Positions 27,162 through 36,180 are shown, counted from the first letter of the stretch. The stretch: DNA of 64,000 nucleotides from Bacteroidota bacterium (GCA_013289045.1 JABDAU010000006.1:1-64000); one strand, 5' to 3'. The notes: generated by a model not told the origin, from the letters alone. Made by a program: numbers and translations.

Positions 27162-29318
27162 TTAAACGGCATTCATATTAAACGGTAGCTTTCTGATCCT
27201 TTTGCCTGTCAGGTCGAAAATAGCATTAGTAAGCGCGGGCGAGAATGGGGGCAGGCCCGGTTCACCGACACCGGTGGCATCGCTGGTATTTTCCATGATG
27301 TGCACTTCGATGGGAGGCACATCGTTGATTCGCGGCATCTTGTAATCGTAGAAATTATGTTGTTCGGGCAATCCGTCTTTGAAGGTAATTTCGTGCGCAG
27401 TAGCAGCGCCCAGGGCCATGATGATCGATCCCTCAACCTGCGCCCTGATGATATCAGGGTTAACATACCAGCCGCAATCCATTACTGCCCAGACCTTATC
27501 GATCTTTATTCCTCCCGAACTTGTCCTGGAAACTTTAACCACCTGCCCTACGGTACTGCCAAAACACTCGGTAATGGCCGTTCCATAGCCGCTGTTCTTT
27601 TCCCGTGATTTCCAGCCGGAAACATCTTCCAACCGGGTGATCAAAGCCTGGCAAGCTTCGTCCTTCAGGTAGCTGCGCCTGAATTCAAGCGGGTCCTTAC
27701 CGGCCGCATGTGCCATCTCGTCCATAAAACTTTCATATCCAAAGCCATTGGTGGATGCGTAAACCGACCGCCACCACATATTCGGAAGCGGCATTTCATA
27801 AGGCACATCCGCAAAGCTGATATTGTCAATACTTTTAAAATAAGGTTTTAAGAAACTTTCGGCTGTGCTTTCGTTGGGTTTGCTTCTGTCCGGGCCGCTC
27901 CAATGATCAATGTTCTGACCGGCCATCCTGAATTTCATGGCGGTTACTTCACCATTTTTTATTGCTCCTTCGCAACGGTACGATACACCTGCGCGGAATG
28001 GCCCTTGCGTCATATCGTCCTCACGTGTCCAAACTACCTGCACCGGCGCTTTAAGTTCTTTGGATATAATTACGGCCTCATAAGGATAGTCGAGGAAAGC
28101 CTTGCGGCCAAAGCCTCCGCCTAGAAAGGTCATGTTCACAGTCACCTGCTCGGGTTTTAAGTTTAATTGTTTGGCAAGATCGCCCTGTACCCAATCAGGT
28201 GCTTGTATCGGGCCCCATACCTCCACCTTGTCGCCCTGGTAATAAGCCACGCAATTGAGCGGCTCCATAGCAGCGTGCGCCTGGTAAGGGGTTTGGTAAA
28301 TGGCGTCAACCTTTTTATCTGCAGAGGCTAACGCTGCATTCGGATCACCTTGCTTTTTGAATGACAGCCCTTCCTTTGTTTTTAGTAATTCTTCATGCTT
28401 TTTATAAATATCAGCCGAGTTGATATGCTCGAACCCTGTGTCGTCCCATTCGATCTTCAGCGCGCGTCTTCCCTGCATTGCCGCCCAGGTTGAAGTGGCC
28501 ACAACGGCAACTCCTTCGCGCATGGTGTTAAACACCTTCATGTTTATCTTGAAAACTTTTGTTACGCCAGGCACCTTCTTTGCTTCGCTATCATCAAAAC
28601 TTTTGATCTTTCCGCGTAGCCTCGGGTTGCGTTCGACGGAGGCAAACAACATACCCGGTACACGTTTATCTAAACCGAAGATGGCGGTGCCATCGGTTTT
28701 CATAGGCGTGTCCCGGCGCTTTAACGGCTTACCGATCAGCTTATATTCCGAACGTTTTTTAAGCGTAACTTCTTTTGGCGGTTCCAGTTTGGACGCATCG
28801 GCAACCAGTTCGCCGTAATGAAACTTCTTGCCGGAAGGTTTATGAATAACGCTGCCTGATTCAGCATAGCACTCCGACGTTGGAACAGCCCATTTCGCCG
28901 CCGCCGCTGTGATCAGCATTTCGCGGGCAGTAGCGCTTAGCTTTAAAAGATTTTTGTAAGAGCTGCTGATGGTTGAACTGCCGCCGGTGATCTGGCTGCC
29001 ATATTTGTTCTGGCTGCCCTGGGCGAAGATGATATTTACATCGGCGAGGTTAACCTCTAATTCTTCCGCAATGATCTGCGGTACCGATTGGTAGCTGCCC
29101 TGGCCCATTTCGGCGCGGTGATCGGTTAGGGTCACCTTGCCATCGGTATCAATGCGCATCCAGGCATTTAATTCAACCCCCGGTTGTTCAGGATTTGCCG
29201 TCGAATTCAGCCTTCCTTTTTTTGCGTTTGCGGGGAAATAAACGCCTAAGCAAAGCGCGGTTCCGGCAACACTGGACACCCTTAGAAAATTCCTTCTTGA
29301 TATTTCGTTAGTTTCCAT
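27162..29318 (-). CDS. IorB-type molybdopterin-binding subunit of an aldehyde/isoquinoline oxidoreductase
   Basis: This 718-residue catalytic subunit of a molybdenum hydroxylase (xanthine oxidase family) oxidises an aldehyde or N-heterocycle with water as oxygen donor. A Tat signal is present at the start (SRRNFLRVSSVAGTALCLG), so the folded enzyme should be exported. Cofactor-binding segments include AEMGQGSYQSVPQIIAEEL, FLGGGFGRKAFLDYP, QVVWTREDDMTQGPFR, and the late GVGEPGLPPFSP with the presumed catalytic glutamate. The length and lack of FAD or Fe-S domains match IorB-like subunits that pair with a small 2Fe-2S subunit and a cytochrome, both encoded upstream. The substrate is unknown. 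Confidence 0.92.
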   Translation of the reverse strand: METNEISRRNFLRVSSVAGTALCLGVYFPANAKKGRLNSTANPEQPGVELNAWMRIDTDGKVTLTDHRAEMGQGSYQSVPQIIAEELEVNLADVNIIFAQGSQNKYGSQITGGSSTISSSYKNLLKLSATAREMLITAAAAKWAVPTSECYAESGSVIHKPSGKKFHYGELVADASKLEPPKEVTLKKRSEYKLIGKPLKRRDTPMKTDGTAIFGLDKRVPGMLFASVERNPRLRGKIKSFDDSEAKKVPGVTKVFKINMKVFNTMREGVAVVATSTWAAMQGRRALKIEWDDTGFEHINSADIYKKHEELLKTKEGLSFKKQGDPNAALASADKKVDAIYQTPYQAHAAMEPLNCVAYYQGDKVEVWGPIQAPDWVQGDLAKQLNLKPEQVTVNMTFLGGGFGRKAFLDYPYEAVIISKELKAPVQVVWTREDDMTQGPFRAGVSYRCEGAIKNGEVTAMKFRMAGQNIDHWSGPDRSKPNESTAESFLKPYFKSIDNISFADVPYEMPLPNMWWRSVYASTNGFGYESFMDEMAHAAGKDPLEFRRSYLKDEACQALITRLEDVSGWKSREKNSGYGTAITECFGSTVGQVVKVSRTSSGGIKIDKVWAVMDCGWYVNPDIIRAQVEGSIIMALGAATAHEITFKDGLPEQHNFYDYKMPRINDVPPIEVHIMENTSDATGVGEPGLPPFSPALTNAIFDLTGKRIRKLPFNMNAV

Positions 29319-29345
29319 AATGGCTTCTCTAATCGTTTTAATCTG

Positions 29346-29954
29346 TTATTTTGTTTTAGCTGAAGGAGCATAGGCGCCTTTGGCAATCCATAAACGAACT
29401 TGTGCGGCAAAAGCCGGACGGCTCATTGGCGGTAAAGTACGGCCATCGCCCGGATGCCAGGCCCAGCCGACCAGGTCATCATTAGCCATATGATCTATCA
29501 GTTGCGCTTTGGTTCGTCCCCCGTTCTGTTTAGGATCAAGCAGTTGCAAGGCTAATTGGCGCGGCGTACGGCCCTGGAACACCATGCGCATATTGGCAGG
29601 CGGCAGCCCCCATTTAGGGTTTCCGGGAGGCATGTGCAAGCCTGCAGCATTTTCTGCCTGGTGGCAATTACTGCAACGTTCGGAATAAATCCCTTTTCCG
29701 TCAACCCCACGCGTTACGTTCATCGTGTGAATATGACTGTCATCTCCCTGTAAAGGTGCGTTACCTGAAGGATGGCAATTCATGCAACGTGGACTCATCA
29801 ATACCTTGTAAACCGACATAAATGCTTTAGCCGAGCCTGCGCTGTCTTTAGGCAAGGTCGGGTAATTGTTTGCAGGCGCTTTCTCCGCCCTGAATGACAA
29901 AGTAATAATACCTGCTATTAATGCCATGCCACTTATGACTATTAGTTTTTTCAT
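29346..29954 (-). CDS. exported dihaem c-type cytochrome
   Basis: This cytochrome of about 202 residues has an N-terminal signal or anchor helix ([17 protein letters not shown]). Two haem-binding CxxCH motifs are visible, CMNCH and CSNCH. MxxPP-like segments ([18 protein letters not shown]) may supply axial methionines. The ATG was chosen because it gives a proper signal sequence and overlaps the stop of the 2Fe-2S gene by four bases (ATGA); a longer in-frame start would lie deep inside that gene. It most likely accepts electrons from the molybdenum hydroxylase in the periplasm and passes them to the respiratory chain. Confidence 0.88.
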   Translation of the reverse strand: MKKLIVISGMALIAGIITLSFRAEKAPANNYPTLPKDSAGSAKAFMSVYKVLMSPRCMNCHPSGNAPLQGDDSHIHTMNVTRGVDGKGIYSERCSNCHQAENAAGLHMPPGNPKWGLPPANMRMVFQGRTPRQLALQLLDPKQNGGRTKAQLIDHMANDDLVGWAWHPGDGRTLPPMSRPAFAAQVRLWIAKGAYAPSAKTK

Positions 29955-30421
29955 ATTTTGGCTCCTTCCGTCTGCATTTCTGCTGCTTTGTGGATTGCAG
30001 ACCGGATGCGCTGATAAGTTCCGCAACGGCAGATATTGCCCGACATGGCATCATCAATATCCTGATCGGTCGGGTTCGGATTTTCGCGTAACAAAACGGC
30101 TGCAGACATGAGTTGTCCCGACTGGCAATAACCGCACTGCGGAACATTCATTTCATTCCAGGCCAATTGTAAGGGATGATTATTGTGAGCTGAAAGCCCT
30201 TCGATGGTTACAATATTTTGGCCTGCCGCCCGGTTAATTTTAGTCACACAGGAGCGAACAGCTTCTCCGTTTAGGTGAACAGTACAGGCTCCGCATTGCG
30301 CGGCCCCGCAACCATATTTTGTGCCTGTTAAACCCAGAATATCCCGGATAACCCATAACAGCGGCATGTTGGGTTCAGCATCTACATCGTGTTGCTGGCC
30401 GTTTACAGTGATCGTGATCAT
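29951..30421 (-). CDS. IorA-type 2Fe-2S electron-transfer subunit
   Basis: This 156-residue small subunit of the molybdenum hydroxylase carries two clusters. The N-terminal plant-type ferredoxin fold has the ligand string [16 protein letters not shown]. The C-terminal helical domain has QCGYCQSGQ and [12 protein letters not shown]. It has no signal peptide, so it would travel across the membrane bound to the Tat-exported large subunit. It is first in the minus-strand operon of five genes, with the cytochrome start coupled to its stop. Confidence 0.94.
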   Translation of the reverse strand: MITITVNGQQHDVDAEPNMPLLWVIRDILGLTGTKYGCGAAQCGACTVHLNGEAVRSCVTKINRAAGQNIVTIEGLSAHNNHPLQLAWNEMNVPQCGYCQSGQLMSAAVLLRENPNPTDQDIDDAMSGNICRCGTYQRIRSAIHKAAEMQTEGAKI

Positions 30422-30983
30422 AAGCGAATGTTTAGTAAAGTAAATTTAATCTAAAAATCTATTAAAATAGGTTTTAGCTATGATTTTTGAAGATTATCAT
30501 ACAGGCGCCCACGGCTTGGGAAAGAAAGTTAGAACCCCGTTTTCCGGATTCTCAGGCCGCAATTCGATAGAATTGATTAGGACCTGCTTTCAACCCGACG
30601 TCGGTTAATGGCCGGCGTCAAGCCCATAATTATTTCAATGGCGAAATTTTGGGGGAACAGGATCTATTACTCCGAAAAACCTTATCAATGGTTAGCGGGC
30701 AAAGTTTTACTGCATAATAGGATAGTTTTATCCTGAAGCGCCACTCTGCTGATTTAAATTATTAATTGATGTTTTTCCAAAAGGTTATTTTTTTGCTTTT
30801 TTTTATCATTATTATAATCATATATTTATATTATTATTTTCTTTTGGTTAAATCCGGGGAACTATATAACCTAAATAATACCTAAACCTTACAAAATGTT
30901 TCTCTTTAGTAAGCAAATCAAAAACAGTTTGTTACGTGTTGCTGTAAACATAGAGGTTGTAAATAATATTTGCTTCTTTAATC
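30422..30983. other. 562-base AT-rich intergenic region between divergent operons
   Basis: No gene was found. It must hold promoters for the molybdenum-enzyme operon (minus) and the injection-system regulator (plus). A hairpin-forming repeat GACGTCGG / CCGGCGTC lies at 30597-30619. From about 30770 to 30900 the sequence is strongly AT-rich with long T and AT runs, which could be a nucleoid-protein silencing site or a promoter-proximal tract. Confidence 0.5.
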
Positions 30984-31841
30984 ATGCAGCCTGAGAAAAG
31001 CATATTCATTGGTTGTGATGATGCCGAGCGCCTTGCCCTGTTAATGTCGGTTTTTAAAGAAACCAGCTTTTCACATTTCCGGATAACATCAGTTACGCGT
31101 GGGATAGACCTGGTGAAAATTTGCAATGTAATTGCGCCGGACATTGTTATTTTAAGTTTCTGGAATAACCAGTTGGCCATTAACAGTTATTTTCCGGCTT
31201 CAAGTGGTAATGACATACCTGTTCTATGCATAACACGCGGCAGCGAAATAGAAAGGCTATACTGGTCCGAGCAGCAAGTTATATTTACCTATCCTATAGA
31301 GCATCTTAAAATAAAGGCTCATTTGTATTCATGTATTAATTCAATTTTTTTATTGCAGGCTAAGGCTTCAGCTTTAATGCAACTTCCGGAACCGTTATCA
31401 ACAGCCCATCTATCAGACACCGACAATCTCAGCCGCTATGTAATGGAGCTCGACCAAAAGACCGCGCTTTTAACTAAAGTGAAAAATCGCATTACCGAAT
31501 TACATGCAAAGGCAGATACTACCCTAAGGGCTGAACTTACTTCTATTGTCAATGCAATTAAATCCGCTCAGAATGATAAAAATTCATGGGTAGGTTTTAT
31601 GTCGAATTTTGAAAAAAGCAATCCGGCTTTCGTTCAATTCCTGGCTCACAATTACCCCTATCTTACACCTATCGATCTTAAGTATTGCTGTTACCTGAAA
31701 ATGAATATGTCTTATGACGATATCCGGAATCTTTTAGGTATAAATCAGGAAAGTGTGCGTACCCATACCTATCGCCTTAAAAAGAAGCTGTCTTTAACTA
31801 AAAACGAAAATCTGAGAAACTTTCTCAGGTCGGCTTGCTAA
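30984..31841 (+). CDS. orphan LuxR-type regulator with degenerate receiver, at head of the eCIS locus
   Basis: This 285-residue protein has an N-terminal CheY-like fold (about 5-115), with an acidic CDD at 11-13. The position of the phospho-acceptor Asp is Ser58 in DIVILSFW, so classical phosphorylation is unlikely. A helical linker (about 140-200) leads to a LuxR/GerE-like helix-turn-helix (about 225-280) reading SYDDIRNLLGINQESVRTHT followed by YRLKKKLSL. There is no cognate kinase nearby. Its position before the structural genes, on the same strand, suggests that it controls the injection system. An imperfect -7-like element precedes the ATG. Confidence 0.8.
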   Translation: MQPEKSIFIGCDDAERLALLMSVFKETSFSHFRITSVTRGIDLVKICNVIAPDIVILSFWNNQLAINSYFPASSGNDIPVLCITRGSEIERLYWSEQQVIFTYPIEHLKIKAHLYSCINSIFLLQAKASALMQLPEPLSTAHLSDTDNLSRYVMELDQKTALLTKVKNRITELHAKADTTLRAELTSIVNAIKSAQNDKNSWVGFMSNFEKSNPAFVQFLAHNYPYLTPIDLKYCCYLKMNMSYDDIRNLLGINQESVRTHTYRLKKKLSLTKNENLRNFLRSAC

Positions 31842-31986
31842 ACCATCATTTGTACATTTTAACTAAATAGCCGGGCTACTATGTGGTTGTTTTTTGTCTG
31901 TCTATGTTTTGTATATCCCTGTAGTAATATTCTGCTAAATGTTCATGATAAGTACATGCTGATGTTTATTACAGCCATCAGTAAGG

Positions 31987-32000
31987 ATGTAATTTTACAT
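31987..32000. promoter_or_regulatory. 14-bp palindrome before the eCIS operon
   Basis: ATGTAA-TT-TTACAT is a perfect palindrome 28 bases before the first structural gene. Its core GTAATTTTAC also occurs in the divergent sigma/FecR promoter region. It is a candidate operator for the degenerate-receiver regulator; this is inference from position and symmetry. Confidence 0.4.
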
Positions 32001-32028
32001 TCTTCGCTCAGGCAAATACAAGTTACTT

Positions 32029-32598
32029 ATGATTAACGAGGCACTTCAGTTTATAGCTCAGGCATTGAATCAGGCGCTAAAAAACAGCTTTAATGCTGAT
32101 GATGACTTGGTTGTGGCGAATAATGTAATACAGACCGATGGTTCTATTCCGCCTGTTAATCAAAATAAAATTGTGCTTTCGCTGGTTAATATTGAAAAAG
32201 AAACCAATAAACAATATAATCATTATAACCGGGCATTAGAGGGGGGCATCTACTCATCGGGAAGCCCGTCCGAATTTTATAATCTGGATATTTTATTGAG
32301 CGCAAATTTTGATGATTATAGCGAGTCGCTCAAAACATTGAGTGTGGTAATTGCTTATTTTCAGGGCCATACCTCACTTACCGCTGCCGACTTATCAACT
32401 ATACCCCAGGGCATAAAAAAAGTTGATCTTGAGATAGAACGGCTTGTTTTTCATCAAATGCACAATCTATGGACGGCGATGGGCGCAAAATATCAGCCCT
32501 CGGTACTGTATAAGGTGCGTTTATTAAATATCCAGTCCGGCCAGATCAGGGGCACAGTATCATCTATAAAGCAAACAGCAAATCAGGTTATACAATGA
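32029..32598 (+). CDS. DUF4255 protein, predicted eCIS sheath/tube terminator (Afp16/Pvc16-like)
   Basis: This 189-residue cytoplasmic protein is the first structural gene of the injection system. It matches DUF4255, with an N-terminal helix INEALQFIAQALNQALK, the strand KIVLSLVNIEKETN, and a mid-domain YYNLDILLSANFDDYSESLK-like segment (YNLDILLSANFDDYSESL here). In Afp and PVC the homologous protein caps the distal end of sheath and tube and fixes particle length. Its stop overlaps the start of the next gene by four bases. Confidence 0.87.
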   Translation: MINEALQFIAQALNQALKNSFNADDDLVVANNVIQTDGSIPPVNQNKIVLSLVNIEKETNKQYNHYNRALEGGIYSSGSPSEFYNLDILLSANFDDYSESLKTLSVVIAYFQGHTSLTAADLSTIPQGIKKVDLEIERLVFHQMHNLWTAMGAKYQPSVLYKVRLLNIQSGQIRGTVSSIKQTANQVIQ

Positions 32599-33422
32599 AA
32601 GCCAACTACGAAGTTTTTTTTGAATTGCATACTACGCACAATTACTACCGATCAGGAGTGTGCGAATGCCTGGCTTTTAAACCTGATACCGAAACCTCAC
32701 AATTATTTAAGCGATATCAGATAGCAGTTGCGATGGTTGCAGGAGGGTTTCGGCTTTATACTTGTGGGAGTAATATATCTGCCCTGTTAAGCAGCCTTAT
32801 AAGCGGTAGCAGCCGTAGTTATTTCAGGTTTTATATCACCTGTACCGATGCAAACTTTTGTAATTTCTCCAGTTTGCCTTTTAATTGGGCCGGTAGCATT
32901 AAGTATAATACCAATAACACGTCTATCTCCGAAAGTGGCGCCATAACGCTTACCCCGGGCATGGGTGACAGCACACCATCAGCGTATGCTGGCGAGATAT
33001 GTATCAACTTCAATGACCTGGTATCCCCCGAAAAAAACCGGTGCTATCACATTGTATTTGTATCGAGAACAACCCAGTGGCAGTATTACATCATTAATCG
33101 CAGCAAGCTGGAACTAACGTCACTGCTAATTGAAGGCAATACCCAAAATACATTTGAAGGGCCGCAGTTTGTAACGACAGTAACAGGTGAGCCTGCAATG
33201 CTTTTTTCATCCGGCAAGCAGCTTTTGCCCCTCAGCAGTTGGCCGAAATATAAATTTAACCTGGTAAACCGCTTGCCGCCGGTTACACAGGATGGAACAG
33301 CGGCCCGGACAACGGCTAAGGTGATATTTAAAGGTTTGCCAAGCCCCGATCCGGGTTATCTAAACCCAATTATGATCGATAACCAGCAGCAATTGTCGTC
33401 GCCCATGTATGTATACATATAA
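32595..33422 (+). CDS. eCIS-associated protein of unknown function (275 aa)
   Basis: I do not recognise a family. The protein is beta-rich, without signal peptide or membrane helix, and has an N-terminal stretch YEVFFELHTTHNYYRSGVCE followed by several aromatic strands and a proline-rich C-terminus ending PMYVYI. It is translationally coupled to DUF4255 and followed 20 bases later by the sheath, so it is very likely a particle or assembly component, for example a cap or tail-end accessory. There is no close counterpart in the canonical Afp/PVC gene order. Confidence 0.65.
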   Translation: MKANYEVFFELHTTHNYYRSGVCECLAFKPDTETSQLFKRYQIAVAMVAGGFRLYTCGSNISALLSSLISGSSRSYFRFYITCTDANFCNFSSLPFNWAGSIKYNTNNTSISESGAITLTPGMGDSTPSAYAGEICINFNDLVSPEKNRCYHIVFVSRTTQWQYYIINRSKLELTSLLIEGNTQNTFEGPQFVTTVTGEPAMLFSSGKQLLPLSSWPKYKFNLVNRLPPVTQDGTAARTTAKVIFKGLPSPDPGYLNPIMIDNQQQLSSPMYVYI

Positions 33423-33442
33423 TAAAAATTAAAAAATAATTT

Positions 33443-35020
33443 ATGAACCTATCAACAATCAGTTCTCCCGGAGTTTACATTAATGAATTAAATGCATTCT
33501 CCAATTCGGTGGTCCCGGTGGCTACCGCCGTACCTGTCTTTATAGGCTATACGCCGCAGGCATCGTATCTGGGTAAGTCGTATACCAATGTTGCGTTCAA
33601 GATCACATCTTTTGCCGATTTCCAGGCAATGTATTGTTACCCGTCGCCACCGTCACCGGCGCCTGCTGCCAAGCAATATAGTCCGCAATATTACCTGGTA
33701 GCACAAAAAAGTCAGCCAACAAGTGGTAACTACATGCTTATCAATGGCATCTACTATTCATGTGTGCCCGATCCTAATTCGGTGTATTATCTGTACAACA
33801 GTGTCATGATGTTTTACCAAAATGGTGGCGCTGATGCATACATCGTATCGGTTGGTTCATATGGAGCGCTTTCGGGTAAAGCGGCTGTGCCTGGTGCTCA
33901 GGTTGTTAACCCCAATGTGCAATTGAATGACCTACTTGGCGGCCTTGGACTATTACTGAACGAAGATGAGCCAACCATGTATATCTGCCCCGAAGCGACA
34001 TTGCTTTCCCTTTCAGATAATGCTACCCTGATGCAGGAAATGCTGGCACAAAACGCCGCCATGGGAACCGCCATCAGTATATTTGATATTATCGGAGGCA
34101 AAGCGCCGGATCCGATACTTTATACCAATGATATTACCACTTTCAGAAATAATACAGGGATGCAGGGGCTTAATTATGGCACCGCTTATTATCCGTTTGT
34201 AGGCACCAGTATTATGCAGCCAACCGATATCGATTATACCAATCTGTTTGGCGGCGATACCAAACAACTCGCGCCCATAATTAATCCGGCCTCAGCACCC
34301 GACCCTACAACGGCATCTATTTTAAGTGTGATCCAATCGGGCAGTTCAACCATGACTGTGCAGCAGTTGAATAATGCGCTCATGATTGCCAATCCGGTTT
34401 ACAAATCTATCATCAATAATATTCTTACCGATTTAAATATGCTCCCGCCAAGCGGTGGTATGGCTGGCGTTATGACCACCATCGATCTGGCTACCGGTGT
34501 TTGGCAGTCCCCTGCAAATACTTCACTGGTTGGGGTTTCAACGCTTCCAATAAAATTATCAGAATTGCAACAGGCCAACCTTAATATCGACGCTTTATCA
34601 GGTAAGTCCATCAACGCCATCCGGTCATTTAACGGTATTGGTATTTTGATTTGGGGTGCCCGTACGCTGGATGGTAACAGTAACGACTGGCGCTACCTGT
34701 CCATCAGGCGGACCATGATCATGCTCGAGCAATCGTGCAAGCTGGCTGCGAGGGCGTATGTATTCCAGCCGAACGTGAAAAATACCTGGGAAGCTGTTAA
34801 AGCAATGATCGGCAGCTTCCTTAATTCTATTTGGAAACTGGGTGGCCTGATGGGTGCAAGTGCATCCGACGCTTATACTGTAGACTGCGGGCTGGGAGCG
34901 ACTATGACTGCCGACGACATAAATAACGGTTTTATGATTGTGACGGTAAAAGTAGCACTGGTGCACCCTGCAGAATTTATAGTGCTCACCTTCCAGCAGG
35001 AAATGGCAGTATCGAGTTAA
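33443..35020 (+). CDS. contractile tail sheath protein
   Basis: This 525-residue sheath subunit polymerises around the tube and contracts to drive it into the target. The N-terminus has the typical ISSPGVYINELNAFSNSV attachment strand. The C-terminal core is diagnostic: WRYLSIRRTMIMLEQSCKLA, then VFQPNVKNTWEAVKAMIGSF, and the end VTVKVALVHPAEFIVLTFQQ. Residues about 60-350 form the variable outer domains. Only one sheath gene is present, whereas Afp and PVC encode three paralogues. Confidence 0.95.
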   Translation: MNLSTISSPGVYINELNAFSNSVVPVATAVPVFIGYTPQASYLGKSYTNVAFKITSFADFQAMYCYPSPPSPAPAAKQYSPQYYLVAQKSQPTSGNYMLINGIYYSCVPDPNSVYYLYNSVMMFYQNGGADAYIVSVGSYGALSGKAAVPGAQVVNPNVQLNDLLGGLGLLLNEDEPTMYICPEATLLSLSDNATLMQEMLAQNAAMGTAISIFDIIGGKAPDPILYTNDITTFRNNTGMQGLNYGTAYYPFVGTSIMQPTDIDYTNLFGGDTKQLAPIINPASAPDPTTASILSVIQSGSSTMTVQQLNNALMIANPVYKSIINNILTDLNMLPPSGGMAGVMTTIDLATGVWQSPANTSLVGVSTLPIKLSELQQANLNIDALSGKSINAIRSFNGIGILIWGARTLDGNSNDWRYLSIRRTMIMLEQSCKLAARAYVFQPNVKNTWEAVKAMIGSFLNSIWKLGGLMGASASDAYTVDCGLGATMTADDINNGFMIVTVKVALVHPAEFIVLTFQQEMAVSS

Positions 35021-35054
35021 TTGAATAATTAAAATTTAAAAAACATATAACAAA

Positions 35055-35528
35055 ATGGCAACAGATAACGGAAGTGCAGAAGGCTCAACATGGCCGATGC
35101 CGAAATTCAGATTTGAAGTAGACCTGGGTTCAACCATGACGAAGATAGCTTTCCAGGAAGTATCGGGAATGGATGTAGAACACCAGATCATTGAGTACAG
35201 AAACAGTAACAGTCCACTTTTTTCGACCGAAAAAATGCCGGGCATAGTTAAGTATGGTAACGTTACCATGAAACGCGGCGTGTTTGTAAACGACAACACT
35301 TTCTGGAACTGGCGTACACAAATTTCAATGAACACCATTGCCCGGCAAACAGTGGTTATTAAATTGCTTGACGAGAATGGCGATATAACCATGCAGTGGC
35401 AATTGCTTAACGCATGGCCTACAAAGATCACCAGCACCGATCTTAAATCGGACGGAAACGAAGTAGCGGTTGATACAATAGAAATTGCACATGAGCAGCT
35501 CATCATCACCAACGGGAAGTCCTCATAA
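35055..35528 (+). CDS. tail tube protein 1 (gp19-like, Afp1-type)
   Basis: This 157-residue tube subunit has the phage T4 gp19-like fold. Visible are PKFRFEVDLGSTMTKIAFQE, the VSGMDVEHQIIEYR strand, MPGIVKYGNVTMKRGVF, and the final IEIAHEQLIIT. It forms the inner tube through which cargo is delivered and is probably the main tube subunit. It follows the sheath by 34 bases. Confidence 0.92.
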   Translation: MATDNGSAEGSTWPMPKFRFEVDLGSTMTKIAFQEVSGMDVEHQIIEYRNSNSPLFSTEKMPGIVKYGNVTMKRGVFVNDNTFWNWRTQISMNTIARQTVVIKLLDENGDITMQWQLLNAWPTKITSTDLKSDGNEVAVDTIEIAHEQLIITNGKSS

Positions 35529-36015
35529 CGACTACCCGGTAAACTTTTATTTTGAGGTTAACTGCAATAACGAGAAAATAGCATTTCAGGAAGTATCAGG
35601 CATCTCGCAGGAGATAGCTGTTGAAGAAATTGCCAGCGGCGGTGAAAACACGTTCAAATACCGGTTGCCTGTTATAGCAAGTTCAGGTAATGTGGTACTA
35701 AAAGGTGCTGTTTTACCGCAAAGCTCAACCTTTAACAGCTGGTGTTTAAGTACCTTATCGGGTGGGTTTGCACAGGCTATAACTCCGTATAATTTAACGG
35801 TTAGCCTTTTAAACGCCAAGGGGGTTGTTTGCCTGTCATGGCTGTTTAATCGTGCCTACCCGGTAAAATATTCGGTTTCTGATCTGAATTCACACGAAGG
35901 CAATATACTCATTGAGACTGTTGAGCTGGCTTATACTTTTTTGACGGCAGTAACCAATACTATTGTTTATCCTACACCACAACCAACATTCACATTAAAA
36001 AGTAATGGCAATTGA
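35491..36015 (+). CDS. tail tube protein 2 (gp19-like paralogue)
   Basis: This 174-residue paralogue of the preceding tube protein has YPVNFYFEVNCNNEKIAFQE, VSGISQEIAVEEI, SGNVVLKGAV and IETVELAYTFL. Paired tube genes are usual in eCIS, where one forms the shaft and the other the first layer(s) on the baseplate. Which is which cannot be decided here. It overlaps tube 1 by 38 bases when started at the ATG (MSSSSSPTG). An upstream TTG is possible but less likely. Confidence 0.9.
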   Translation: MSSSSSPTGSPHNDYPVNFYFEVNCNNEKIAFQEVSGISQEIAVEEIASGGENTFKYRLPVIASSGNVVLKGAVLPQSSTFNSWCLSTLSGGFAQAITPYNLTVSLLNAKGVVCLSWLFNRAYPVKYSVSDLNSHEGNILIETVELAYTFLTAVTNTIVYPTPQPTFTLKSNGN

Positions 36016-36172
36016 GATAAGAGAATTAGTGATCAAAACACAGATTGTATCGGGCCAACAGCATCAGGGTGCGATAGGTGAGCGCGAAATACAGGCGCTG
36101 AAACGTAGCCTGATAGAAACATGCAAGCAAATGTTAAGGGAAAATAAGAAAAGGGCTGTCAATAATCGATAA
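36005..36172 (+). CDS. DUF5908 family micro-protein (55 aa)
   Basis: This short gene overlaps the end of tube 2 by 11 bases and stops 8 bases before the next gene. The product starts MAIEIRELVIKTQIV and ends in a basic helix (about residues 25-55, REIQALKRSLIETCKQML). That is the layout of DUF5908, a small family found in Bacteroidetes injection loci between tube and LysM-like genes. The function is unknown; it may be a chaperone or baseplate linker. Gene overlap on both sides supports it being real. Confidence 0.8.
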   Translation: MAIEIRELVIKTQIVSGQQHQGAIGEREIQALKRSLIETCKQMLRENKKRAVNNR

Positions 36173-36180
36173 AACAAAAA

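Noticed and set aside
30770-30900. AT-rich tract as an origin of replication or attachment site
   Set aside because: No iterated DnaA-box-like repeats, integrase gene or tRNA are nearby; it is more simply a promoter region.
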